A DNA stretch of 17,405 nucleotides from JAWXCH01 sp034440595 (GCA_034440595.1 JAWXCH010000044.1:1-17405), one strand, 5' to 3'; positions 6,824 through 14,260 are shown, numbered from the stretch's first letter. Program-made: numbers and translations. The notes: generated by a model not told the origin, from the letters alone.

Positions 6824-7468
6824 ATGTCAGCTTTCGTTTGGCCATCGTCGCTTGCCGCGGTACTGGCAATTTTCAGCAGTGGCTGCGTGGAGGTCTCGCA
6901 GCCACTTTCCAGTGAAAAAGACTCGGTCGTGGATACACGGCTGATCGGCACCTGGGATTACACCGAAGATGGGAAAGCCACCCCAGAGAGGTTTGTTGTC
7001 GGCAGGAAGGCCGGTTCGACCACCATTATGGAGCTTACCAGCCCGAATGAAGAAGGTTCCACTCCGGTCCACACCAAGCAGTTCGGAAAGCACAATTACC
7101 TGAGTGTTTTGGACGAAAGTGAAGATGGCAAAAGCAAGGCATGGTACGTCGCGGCCTATGATTTTCCCGACAAGAACACTGTCCGCCTACTCGGGCTGAA
7201 TAACGACAAAATCAAAGAGTTGATCAAGAACAAGAAGATCGCTGGAACCGTCACTCAAAAAGACTTTGTCGATGAGATTAGAATCACCGAAGAGCCTGCC
7301 AAGTTAGCTGATTTCCTGGAAAAGAACTTTCAAGCGTGCTTTGATCACGAAGAACCGACGGTCTTTAAGCGTGCCCAGGCGGCGAACCCCAAGGCAAAGG
7401 CTACCGCAGATAAGAAGGCCGCAACAGATGCCACGCCTGCCAAATCTGACAAGGGTGCGAAGAAATAG
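6824..7468 (+). CDS. Putative lipoprotein, paralog 2
   Basis: This 214-residue paralog of the gene at 5916-6557 has a signal segment ending in FSSGC with the candidate lipidated cysteine again at residue 21. The shared core includes PLSSEKDSVVDTRLIG, PVHTK-FGKH-YLSV, IKELI-KKIAG, ITE-PAKLA and CFDHEE. The C-terminal tail is again Lys/Ala-rich but has diverged in sequence, and the region before it is more acidic. The stop contexts of both genes share AAGAAATAGCAGT. The start is fixed by a strong AAGGAG six bases upstream, better than the site of paralog 1, so the two copies may be expressed at different levels. A strong terminator follows at 7555-7603. The function is unknown; membrane anchoring is inferred from the signal segment. 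Confidence 0.78.
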   Translation: MSAFVWPSSLAAVLAIFSSGCVEVSQPLSSEKDSVVDTRLIGTWDYTEDGKATPERFVVGRKAGSTTIMELTSPNEEGSTPVHTKQFGKHNYLSVLDESEDGKSKAWYVAAYDFPDKNTVRLLGLNNDKIKELIKNKKIAGTVTQKDFVDEIRITEEPAKLADFLEKNFQACFDHEEPTVFKRAQAANPKAKATADKKAATDATPAKSDKGAKK

Positions 7469-7554
7469 CAGTTACGCTGCTGGATAAGTGTTGCTGGGCA
7501 ACTACGGTGGGGTAAGTGGGGCGGGCGAATTGCCCACTGCTATCCACCGAAACA

Positions 7555-7603
7555 ATCATCCAGCCTGTTGGGCTAGTCCAACAGGCCGGATGATGTTTTT
7601 TTT
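7555..7603 (+). terminator. Rho-independent terminator after lipoprotein paralog 2
   Basis: ATCATCC (7555-7561) pairs with GGATGAT (7588-7594), and GCCTGTTGG (7563-7571) with CCAACAGGC (7578-7586). There is one A/C mismatch between the two blocks and a 6-base loop GCTAGT. Eight T residues (7596-7603) follow on the + strand. It separates this + strand block from the convergent gene ending at 7624. Confidence 0.93.
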
Positions 7604-7623
7604 GCAAGCGCAATGCTGCCGCG

Positions 7624-8586
7624 CTAGTTTTTCTTCGCTGGCAAAATCTTCACCCCTGGCACGCCGAGATCCAAACGAAACAGACCACCGGATGGGTCCT
7701 TCTCAGAGCCGATACCCCCTGTCACAAACAGTTGATCATGTTTCGGGCCGCCAAAGGCCACATTGCTGGTGGTCAGGTTTCCGCCATCGTAACGACGGAT
7801 CAGCTTGCCGGTTGGATCGATGACCTGCACTTGCTTCATGCCGTAGTGAGCGACGTACAGGTTGCCATCCACGTCCAAACACATGCCGTCTGGCTGATTG
7901 TCGATTTGTCCCTTGGTGGTGTCTTTTTCTGGCAGGTCGATAAACACCTGTCGCGCACTCGCTTTGCCGGGTGCGGAAATTTTGTACACCAGAATTCGAT
8001 TCTTCTTGCTCTCGGCCACCAGCAGCGTCTTGCCATCGGGTCGCAAAACAATTCCATTTGGAAATGCCAGACCATCGTCGATTAAGTGCGTCTTACCCTT
8101 GCTGTCAACGTAATGTACCGTGCCGATGTGGTTATCACCTTCACTGCCACCCGGATCGGTGAAATAAAATCCGTCATTCGGCGTGTCTAAAGTCAGATCA
8201 TTCGGGCCCCGTAGCTTCTTGCCGTTGCATTCCTGGCTGGCGTGCGGCAGAAGCTTGCCATCGGCATCCAGATGCAGAATGGCGTTGTGCGTTCCATCGC
8301 ATACCAGATGGGTTCCATCGGCCAAAACCTTGTGGCCGTTTGGTGAACCGGTTTCGACCCAGACTTTGTTCATGCCATCCAGGCTGAACTTGGTCATCGA
8401 CTTTTTCCAGGAGACGTACCCGTTGCCGTCATGGTCAAAGACGACTCCTTCGCAATAGGCGGGTACTTTGAACAGTTCCACTGCTTTAATTTGATCGTCA
8501 GCGGGCAATTCGGCCGCCGACCCAATTTGCATCTGCGTAGCACAACCAATGAGAGTGATCGCCGCCAGAAGGTATCGATATCGCAT
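7624..8586 (-). CDS. SMP-30/gluconolactonase/LRE-family beta-propeller protein, predicted lipoprotein
   Basis: This 320-residue protein belongs to the SMP-30/gluconolactonase/LRE-like propeller family, whose members hydrolyse sugar lactones or related esters with a bound divalent metal. Candidate metal ligands lie in CEGVVFD, GPNDLTLD, FPNGIVL and QPDGMCLD, matching the family's Glu, Asn, Asn and Asp positions. With the start at 8586, the N-terminus carries two Arg, a hydrophobic run and a textbook lipobox LIGC with Cys15, so it is probably exported and lipidated. A secreted location argues against a role as the cytoplasmic 6-phosphogluconolactonase that the zwf-gnd cluster lacks. It lies 141 bp downstream of the NagB-LmbE gene on the same strand, so co-transcription is possible. 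Some family members are only annotated from repeat sequences, so the substrate is open. Confidence 0.85.
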   Translation of the reverse strand: MRYRYLLAAITLIGCATQMQIGSAAELPADDQIKAVELFKVPAYCEGVVFDHDGNGYVSWKKSMTKFSLDGMNKVWVETGSPNGHKVLADGTHLVCDGTHNAILHLDADGKLLPHASQECNGKKLRGPNDLTLDTPNDGFYFTDPGGSEGDNHIGTVHYVDSKGKTHLIDDGLAFPNGIVLRPDGKTLLVAESKKNRILVYKISAPGKASARQVFIDLPEKDTTKGQIDNQPDGMCLDVDGNLYVAHYGMKQVQVIDPTGKLIRRYDGGNLTTSNVAFGGPKHDQLFVTGGIGSEKDPSGGLFRLDLGVPGVKILPAKKN

Positions 8587-8595
8587 ACTTGCCAT

Positions 8596-8599
8596 TCCT
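8596..8599 (-). promoter_or_regulatory. Shine-Dalgarno that decides the SMP-30-like start
   Basis: AGGA on the - strand touches the ATG at 8595 with no spacer but lies nine bases before the ATG at 8586. This favours 8586 and gives a compact lipoprotein signal. Confidence 0.6.
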
Positions 8600-8727
8600 A
8601 TAAATTGTGAACCGTATTCCAGGGTGCTTGCCTTGCACCATCTTCGCCCAAGGAAACATGAAAATCAACAAACCGGACAAAGAGAGCGGTTTTGCCGGGG
8701 TTTTGGTTGCCGCGCCAGCCACCTGCC

Positions 8728-10644
8728 TTAGGCCGATGGGTGCCAGCGGACAAAACCCTCAATCGCCTCGTATTCAGACAGGCCTAGCTGGTCGTAGAGG
8801 CGGGCCGTGGCACGATTACGCTCCTCAGCACGCTGCCAGAATTCGCGCTGGTCGGCACCAGGGAACATGGCCTTGTCCTTTTGAGACTGATGCTTGAAGA
8901 TCGCGTTTCGCTTTCGGAGCAACTCCTCTGGACTGATCGGAACCGCCATCTCAATCTTTTCTGGCTCCCATTCTTGCCAGGCACCTCGGTACAGCCAGAC
9001 TTCGCACTGCGTGGTCCACGACTCCGACATGACCTGCTGGTACGCGGCCATGATTGACGCCAGACAAACGCGGTGCGTTCCATGCGGGTCCGACAGATCT
9101 CCAGCGGCGTAGACCTGATGCGGCTGAATCTTTTGCAGAAGCTCGGCGACAATTCGCACATCGTCCGGGCCAAGTGGCTTTTTGCGGACTTTACCGGTTT
9201 CGTAAAATGGCATGTCCAAAAAGTGGACGTTCTCGATTGGCACCTGACAGTCGCGACTGGCGGCGCGTGCCTCGCCGCGGCGGATTAAGGCCTTGATCTG
9301 CTGCACCTCTGGACCGTCGACCTGACCGGGTCGCTTATTCCGCAAGAACTCCTCGATTTGCTGCTCAATGCGCTCGACCTGATCGGGCGCGGTTTTGAAC
9401 ATACGTGCAAAGTCGAGCGCAAAGTCAACAAACCGAATGGCATCGGCGTCGAAGACCGCGATATTGCCCGAAGTTTGATAGGCAACATGCACTTCGTGGC
9501 CCTGATCGACCAACCGGATCAGCGTTCCTCCCATGCTGATGACGTCATCATCAGGATGCGGCGAGAAAATCAGGATTCGTTTTGGAAAGATTGTATCGGT
9601 CGAACGGCGAATGTCCCCCGGCCGTTTTTTCTGATCGGGCTTGCCACCGGGCCAACCGGTAATGGTTTCCTGTAAGACACGAAAGATATCGATGTTGATG
9701 TTGTAGGCTGGCCCTCGTTCGGCCAATAGATCTTGCAATCCGTTTTCGTTGTAATCCTCGTCGGTCAGTTTAAGAATCGCTTTCTTCAAGATTCGTGCCA
9801 GCCAGATTACGGCACGGCGGACTTCGGTCGGGTTCCACTCAACAGGAGAGATTAACCAGGGGGATTTGACGCGAGTTAGTTCCGCCGCCGCAGCTTCATC
9901 CAGCATGATTTGCGCGTTCGGATGATTCTGCAGATAGCTGGCCGCCACGGTCGACGTAGGGGGCTGCTCGATCGCCTGAGCAATGACCGCGGCCTTATGC
10001 TCGCCAAAAGCCATGAGCAGAATCCGCCGTGAGGCCAGGATCGTGCCCACCCCCATCGTGATCGCCCGACGCGGGACATGCTGTTCGCCAAAGAAATCGC
10101 TGGCCGCATCGCGACGGGTCACATGATCCAGCGTTATCAGCCGGGTTCGACTATCGCGACCCGAGCCAGGTTCATTGAACCCGATGTGCCCGGTTCGCCC
10201 AATTCCTAACAATTGCAGGTCAATTCCGCCAGCGTTGACAATTTGCTGCTCGTACTGTTGACAATAGTTCTGCACCTGCTCAATTGGAATCGTCCCATTA
10301 GGAATATGAACATTCTCCGGTAAGATATCAACGAGGTCGAAAAGGTGTTCGTGCATGAACCGATGATAGCTCTGGAGGTCTTCCGGCTGCATCGGAAAAT
10401 ACTCGTCCAGATTGAAGGTCACGACGTTGTGAAACGAAAGTCCCTGCTGGTGCAAGCGAACTAGCTCGTCGTAAACTCCGACCGGGGTAGAGCCAGTTGC
10501 CAGTCCTAGCACACATTTCTGGCCTAGCGCCGCCTTGCTCTGAATGAGCTGTGCGATTTCGCTTGCCACAGCAATATTGACTTGACGCGACTCTGCAAAA
10601 ACAACCGCAGGAATACGCTCAAGGGAACTTGAAAAATTCGACAT
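8728..10644 (-). CDS. NagB-LmbE fusion: glucosamine-6-phosphate deaminase plus PIG-L/LmbE deacetylase
   Basis: This 638-residue protein joins two enzymes of amino-sugar catabolism. Residues 1-265 are a NagB (glucosamine-6-phosphate deaminase/isomerase) domain with the phosphate loop GLATGSTP (47-54), NLDEYF with Asp80, and GIGRTGHIGFNEPGS. Compared with E. coli NagB, Asp72, His143 and Glu148 are kept as Asp80, His153 and Glu158, but the Asp141 position is Thr151. Residues about 355-638 are an LmbE/PIG-L zinc deacetylase domain with the HPDDD motif (363-367) and a DPHGTHR motif (519-525) supplying the third metal ligand. The middle segment, 265-355, is a linker I do not recognise. The likely role is deacetylation of an N-acetylated amino sugar followed by deamination to fructose 6-phosphate, with LmbE standing in for NagA. 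Long NagB forms like this are known in Bacteroidetes and planctomycetes. Confidence 0.93.
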   Translation of the reverse strand: MSNFSSSLERIPAVVFAESRQVNIAVASEIAQLIQSKAALGQKCVLGLATGSTPVGVYDELVRLHQQGLSFHNVVTFNLDEYFPMQPEDLQSYHRFMHEHLFDLVDILPENVHIPNGTIPIEQVQNYCQQYEQQIVNAGGIDLQLLGIGRTGHIGFNEPGSGRDSRTRLITLDHVTRRDAASDFFGEQHVPRRAITMGVGTILASRRILLMAFGEHKAAVIAQAIEQPPTSTVAASYLQNHPNAQIMLDEAAAAELTRVKSPWLISPVEWNPTEVRRAVIWLARILKKAILKLTDEDYNENGLQDLLAERGPAYNINIDIFRVLQETITGWPGGKPDQKKRPGDIRRSTDTIFPKRILIFSPHPDDDVISMGGTLIRLVDQGHEVHVAYQTSGNIAVFDADAIRFVDFALDFARMFKTAPDQVERIEQQIEEFLRNKRPGQVDGPEVQQIKALIRRGEARAASRDCQVPIENVHFLDMPFYETGKVRKKPLGPDDVRIVAELLQKIQPHQVYAAGDLSDPHGTHRVCLASIMAAYQQVMSESWTTQCEVWLYRGAWQEWEPEKIEMAVPISPEELLRKRNAIFKHQSQKDKAMFPGADQREFWQRAEERNRATARLYDQLGLSEYEAIEGFVRWHPSA

Positions 10645-10672
10645 GGAACATGGCTCCGGACTGACATGTGGG

Positions 10673-10701
10673 ACTATAAAATCGCCAGGGTTCCATGGCA
10701 G
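10673..10701 (-). promoter_or_regulatory. Candidate promoter of the NagB-LmbE gene
   Basis: On the - strand, TATAGT (10678-10673; five of six to TATAAT) lies 17 bases from CTGCCA (10701-10696; four of six to TTGACA). The leader to the ATG at 10644 would be about 20 bases and contains GGAG at 10657-10654, nine bases before the start. Confidence 0.4.
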
Positions 10702-10715
10702 ATTCGATTGCGAAT
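10702..10715. promoter_or_regulatory. TTCG/CGAA inverted repeat, candidate ROK operator
   Basis: ATTCG (10702-10706) and CGAAT (10711-10715) form a palindrome around ATTG. It abuts the candidate -35 box of the divergent nagB gene and lies upstream of the ROK regulator. TTCG/CGAA half-sites are a known feature of NagC/Mlc operators. The flanking bases (GATTC at one end, GAATGACGG at the other) also resemble a shortened version of the REP-like repeat, so it may be a repeat relic instead. Confidence 0.4.
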
Positions 10716-10745
10716 GACGGATTATTATTATTTAGGGATACATTT

Positions 10746-10774
10746 AACGTCAAGTCGCTAACTAAGGTTATAAT
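10746..10774 (+). promoter_or_regulatory. Candidate promoter of the ROK regulator
   Basis: A perfect TATAAT (10769-10774) lies 68 bases before ATG 10842. The -35 region is weak at any spacing (AACGTC at 17 bases, TTAACG at 19). A near-copy of the -10 region, TAAGGTGTAAT (10791-10801), follows TAAGGTTATAAT (10763-10774) as a direct repeat, which could be a second binding site. Confidence 0.4.
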
Positions 10775-10841
10775 CCTCGGCGTTATTCTGTAAGGTGTAA
10801 TTTCAAAATCACAATACTTTGACTTCAGGCTCGCATTGCCG

Positions 10842-12032
10842 ATGTTGCTGGATGGACGACAACGAGAACTACTGAGATTGATCTGGTGCGAAAACCGACT
10901 GAGCCGGTGGGAACTTCACCAACTCACTGGCGTTAATCCAAATGCCATCGGTAACGAAGCAGCCGCGCTTCTGCAATTGGGGATCCTGCGAGAGGGCGCT
11001 CCCGAATCGGTCGGGCAGGGACGACCTCGCGTGCCGCTGGAGATCGATGTTTCTTCGCGCGATGTCATCGGGCTGGCCCTAAGCCCAGGGCAAATCGAAA
11101 TCGCACGCCTCAATCTGCGCGGGAATCTGCTCGGAGGAACGGTTACTCGCAGCATTGAGCATGTGCAGGATTTGGTCCCGGCTGCGCAGCAGCTTTTGAG
11201 ATCGACCCTCCGCGATCAGACACTGGCCATAGGTATCAGTTCACCGGGATTTTTGGATCCCGAGAAACGCGCGATCCTTTCCAGTTCTATCACTTGCGTA
11301 GAACAGCCGTTGGATTTTCGCGGGCTCAATATCGGGGAGAACGCTCCACCGATCGTTTTTGAGAATGACATGCATGCGCTGGCTGTACGCTGGGTTTTAA
11401 CGCATCAGGCGGAGCAGTCGCAGGACGTACTACTGGTATACATTGGCGACGGTCGATTAGGGGCGGCATTGCTCGTCGACGGTCGGCCCAATCGCGGCTG
11501 TTTGATGGGAGCCAACGAGCTTGGGCACACACGGTTTTTCGTCGAGACGGAGAGATGTTACTGCGGCCATGAAGGTTGTCTGGAACGCATCTGCAGTACG
11601 GATTTTCTGAATCGCCAGGCGACGAATGGTGCTGTCAGCAACGGCGATCTTTCCAACTCCGATGATCGAGAGTCCAGAATGGTTGAGGCCGCAGCGAATG
11701 GTGCACCAATCGTTGGCGAGCGTTTGCTCGATCGCGTGGCACATTACAGTGGAAACGATCCTGCGCTAGAATACATGCTGAAGTATCTGTCCTGCGCACT
11801 TTCCAATACGATCAATTTTGTGCGCCCAAATCGATTGGTGCTCGTGAGCGAGTTCACGCGGTACGCCGCCTTCAATGATGCACTGCTTCGGCAGGTGCGC
11901 AGTGGAGTTTTGTTTGATCTGGTCGATCGCGTGCGCATTGATGTCTGGGATCAACCCAGCGCCGTTTCGGCCGAAACTGCCGGCTGGCTGGCATTGGCCG
12001 GGTTGTATCAAGAAGGCTGGAACTTACTCTAA
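10842..12032 (+). CDS. ROK-family transcriptional regulator (NagC/Mlc-like)
   Basis: This 396-residue protein has the ROK repressor layout. An N-terminal winged helix-turn-helix (about residues 18-60, containing SRWELHQLTGVNPNAIG) is followed by a VGQGRPRV hinge. The sugar-sensing ROK domain includes FENDMHALA and a GANELGH segment, then a cysteine cluster CYCGHEGCLE that fits the ROK zinc motif. The DxGxT phosphate motif of ROK kinases is replaced by LALSPGQ, which points to a regulator without kinase activity. ATG 10842 is favoured over TTG 10836, which adds only two residues. It diverges from the NagB-LmbE gene across 197 bp holding candidate promoters and a TTCG/CGAA palindrome. The inference is control of the fusion gene, and perhaps itself, by an amino-sugar phosphate. 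The inducer cannot be read from sequence. Confidence 0.9.
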   Translation: MLLDGRQRELLRLIWCENRLSRWELHQLTGVNPNAIGNEAAALLQLGILREGAPESVGQGRPRVPLEIDVSSRDVIGLALSPGQIEIARLNLRGNLLGGTVTRSIEHVQDLVPAAQQLLRSTLRDQTLAIGISSPGFLDPEKRAILSSSITCVEQPLDFRGLNIGENAPPIVFENDMHALAVRWVLTHQAEQSQDVLLVYIGDGRLGAALLVDGRPNRGCLMGANELGHTRFFVETERCYCGHEGCLERICSTDFLNRQATNGAVSNGDLSNSDDRESRMVEAAANGAPIVGERLLDRVAHYSGNDPALEYMLKYLSCALSNTINFVRPNRLVLVSEFTRYAAFNDALLRQVRSGVLFDLVDRVRIDVWDQPSAVSAETAGWLALAGLYQEGWNLL

Positions 12033-12079
12033 CCCTAGAGAGTAGAAGGGTGAGCAGTGGATAGTAGAGGGATTCCAGG

Positions 12080-12109
12080 GACTGGATTCCCGCATTCGCG
12101 GGAATGACG
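12080..12109 (+). repeat. REP-like hairpin repeat, copy 2
   Basis: ATTCCCGC (12086-12093) and GCGGGAAT (12098-12105) form an 8-bp stem around an ATTC loop. It differs from the copy at 3431-3460 by one base, in the loop. It sits in the 103-bp gap between the convergent ROK and ade genes, so it could serve as a shared 3' end structure. No T-run follows on either strand. Confidence 0.8.
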
Positions 12110-12135
12110 GCGGGGGACTATTCAAGACGAAGGGG

Positions 12136-13809
12136 CTATTCAAACAGCGAGACGTAGCTGAATTTGGCTACGTCGAACAGGCCCTCTGGCCCGAGCTTTA
12201 GTTCTGGAATGACCGTCAGCGCCATGAACGACAGCGTCATAAAGGGTGCCGCAAGCTTGGATCCCAGTTCTTTGGCCAAGCCATCCAACCGTGCATAGGC
12301 CGCGGCGACCTCATGCCCTTCGCCATTCGACATCAATCCGGCAATCGGCAGTGGTAGCAGGTCAGTCCGTTCACCGGCGGCCACCGAGATGCCACCTTTT
12401 GCCTCAATGACCAGATTAATCGCTCGGGCAATCTCTTCGTCGCTAGTGCCGACGGCAATAATGTTGTGCGAATCGTGAGACACGCTCGACGCAATGGCCC
12501 CGTGTTTCAAGCCAAAATTTCTCACAAACGCTACCGAGGGGGGGCTTCCGGTATAACGGTCCACCAGGGCGATCTTCAAAACATCGCGATCCAAGTCGAT
12601 CAACACCTGACCATTCTTGATGCGCGCCTGCCGGCGGACTCGTTTGGTGATCAGTTGCCCACCAATGGCTTCAATCACCTGCAAAATACCGGGCTGTGCT
12701 TTGACTATGAATTCATCCGCAGTGCGTAGTTCGGTCTGAAACTGATTGACGATTGTTGGCTCAATTCTTGGCAAGAGCGAAGTACCATTTTCGCAGACGA
12801 CCTGTCCATCGATGAACACTCGCCCGATATTCAGTTCCGTCAGGTTGTCAACCTCCAGAAAATCCGCGGCGTCGCCGATCTGTAGCAACCCTACATCCAG
12901 ACCGTAGTGCTGCACCGGATTGACGCAGGCGACTTGCAATAGCTTAAACAGGTCGAGTCCCTTGGCCAGACCGCGTCGAACCAATTGATTGATGTGCCCA
13001 TGCGTCAGCTCGTCAGGGTGTTTGTCATCGCTGCAAAACATGCACTGCTGCGGGAAATCAACAATCAACGGGTGCAGCGCCTCAAAGTCCTTGGCAGCCG
13101 ATCCTTCGCGGATGAGCAGTTTCATACCGCGTTGCAGCTTTTCCAGACCTTCGTCGTAACTGCGGCTTTCGTGGTCGGTGCTGATTCCAGCCGCAATGTA
13201 TTTGGCCAGCGCATCGCCGCGCACCTGCGGCGCATGGCCATCGACCGGTTTACCACGCTCCTTGGCTGCGGCAATTTTGGCCAGTACCTCGGGGTCGTCG
13301 TGCAACACGCCCGGAAAATTCATCATTTCCGACAAGTACTTGATTCGATCGTCGTCCAGCAGTTCTGCCACCTGCTTTGAGTTCAGTGTCCCCCCAGAGC
13401 GATCGAACGGTGTCGCCGGAACACAGGAAGGGGCTCCAAAGTGGAACTTCAATGGCGACTGCTCGGCATTTTCGACCATGTACCAGACACCGGCCGCGCC
13501 GAGTACATTGGCGATCTCGTGAGGATCCGAAACAGTGGCCACGGTTCCATGAACCACCGCCAGTCGCGCGAACTCCGTTGGCGCTAGCATCGAGCTTTCG
13601 ATATGCACATGCGCATCGACAAAACCTGGAAACAAGAACGGCTGGCCATCACGCGCCGGCTCGTTGATACCACGGATATCGGCGATCCGGCCGTTCTGGA
13701 TGACTAGAGTGCCGTAGTAGATCCGCTCGGAAAGCACGTCCACAATGTTGCCAGAGATCTCTCGTTCCGTTGCCGATTGCATCGTTTCTGTTCTCGCTGT
13801 TTCAGTCAT
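12136..13809 (-). CDS. ade: Adenine deaminase
   Basis: This 557-residue metal-dependent hydrolase of the amidohydrolase superfamily converts adenine to hypoxanthine plus ammonia in purine salvage. The metal motif DAHVHIESS (His67, His69) follows PGF, as in bacterial Ade. Further metal and catalytic candidates lie in STDHES and in CSDDKHPDEL. The C-terminal half has the VSHDSHNIIAVG motif and the GGISVA segment of the Ade-specific domain. Length is normal. ATG 13809 is chosen because it overlaps the aroQ stop as ATGACTGA, a common coupling layout; an in-frame start at 13845 would overlap aroQ by 44 bases and adds an Arg/Trp/Pro-rich stretch unlike the family. The next in-frame Met, at 13782, is also possible. 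The gene is co-transcribed with aroQ by position, though the pathways are unrelated. Confidence 0.95.
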   Translation of the reverse strand: MTETARTETMQSATEREISGNIVDVLSERIYYGTLVIQNGRIADIRGINEPARDGQPFLFPGFVDAHVHIESSMLAPTEFARLAVVHGTVATVSDPHEIANVLGAAGVWYMVENAEQSPLKFHFGAPSCVPATPFDRSGGTLNSKQVAELLDDDRIKYLSEMMNFPGVLHDDPEVLAKIAAAKERGKPVDGHAPQVRGDALAKYIAAGISTDHESRSYDEGLEKLQRGMKLLIREGSAAKDFEALHPLIVDFPQQCMFCSDDKHPDELTHGHINQLVRRGLAKGLDLFKLLQVACVNPVQHYGLDVGLLQIGDAADFLEVDNLTELNIGRVFIDGQVVCENGTSLLPRIEPTIVNQFQTELRTADEFIVKAQPGILQVIEAIGGQLITKRVRRQARIKNGQVLIDLDRDVLKIALVDRYTGSPPSVAFVRNFGLKHGAIASSVSHDSHNIIAVGTSDEEIARAINLVIEAKGGISVAAGERTDLLPLPIAGLMSNGEGHEVAAAYARLDGLAKELGSKLAAPFMTLSFMALTVIPELKLGPEGLFDVAKFSYVSLFE

Positions 13810-14260
13810 CGGCCACCGAGGAATTCGTCTCGGCCAGCTTTTCAATCAACCACTCTGCAGCCAGCAAGTACCCGCGCCAGCCGAGGCCGGCAATCTGGCC
13901 AGTCGCGATCGGTGCCACGACCGAATGGTGTCGAAAGCTCTCTCGAGCATGAATATTCGACAGGTGTACTTCGATGATCGGGCAAGTTGCCTCGGCCAGC
14001 GCATCGCGCAGTGACAGGCCGTAGTGCGTGAGTGCGCCCGGATTGATAATCACTCCGGCGGCGGTGGACAGATGCTGCTGCAAAAAATCGATCAGCGCAC
14101 CTTCGTGATTTGATTGAAATGGGACCGTTTCTAGCCCGGCCACGTGCACGCGCGCGGTCACCGCCTGGTCGACTTCGGCCAGTGTCGTACGACCATAAAT
14201 TTCCGGCTGACGTATCCCCAACCGGTTCAGATTGGGGCCGTGGATGAGTAATACACGCAT
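13802..14260 (-). CDS. aroQ: 3-dehydroquinate dehydratase, type II
   Basis: This 152-residue protein is a type II dehydroquinase, which converts 3-dehydroquinate to 3-dehydroshikimate in the shikimate pathway and normally forms a dodecamer in the cytoplasm. The motif GPNLNRLGIRQPEIYG includes the lid arginine and the catalytic tyrosine (YG). SNHEG, INPGALTHYGLSLRDAL and EVHLSNIHARESFRHHS are the substrate-binding and catalytic segments, all intact. Length is typical (about 145-155). ATG 14260 begins MRVLLIHGPNLN, where the family normally starts; no clear Shine-Dalgarno is seen. Its stop overlaps the ade start by eight bases. Its promoter should lie in the 195-bp gap shared with the divergent WXG100-like operon. 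Confidence 0.97.
   Translation of the reverse strand: MRVLLIHGPNLNRLGIRQPEIYGRTTLAEVDQAVTARVHVAGLETVPFQSNHEGALIDFLQQHLSTAAGVIINPGALTHYGLSLRDALAEATCPIIEVHLSNIHARESFRHHSVVAPIATGQIAGLGWRGYLLAAEWLIEKLAETNSSVADD

Noticed and set aside
7488..7823. + strand open frame crossing the terminator
   Set aside because: It reads through the strong terminator and into the antisense of the SMP-30-like gene, with no recognised sequence.
8661..8730. Possible terminator on the - strand between the NagB-LmbE and SMP-30-like genes
   Set aside because: AAACCG and CGGTTT can pair around an 11-base loop, but the stem is only six bases and the following sequence is not T-rich enough. The two genes may well be co-transcribed.
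8607..8897. + strand open frame after the SMP-30-like gene
   Set aside because: Mostly antisense to the LmbE part of the fusion gene, with no homology I can recognise.
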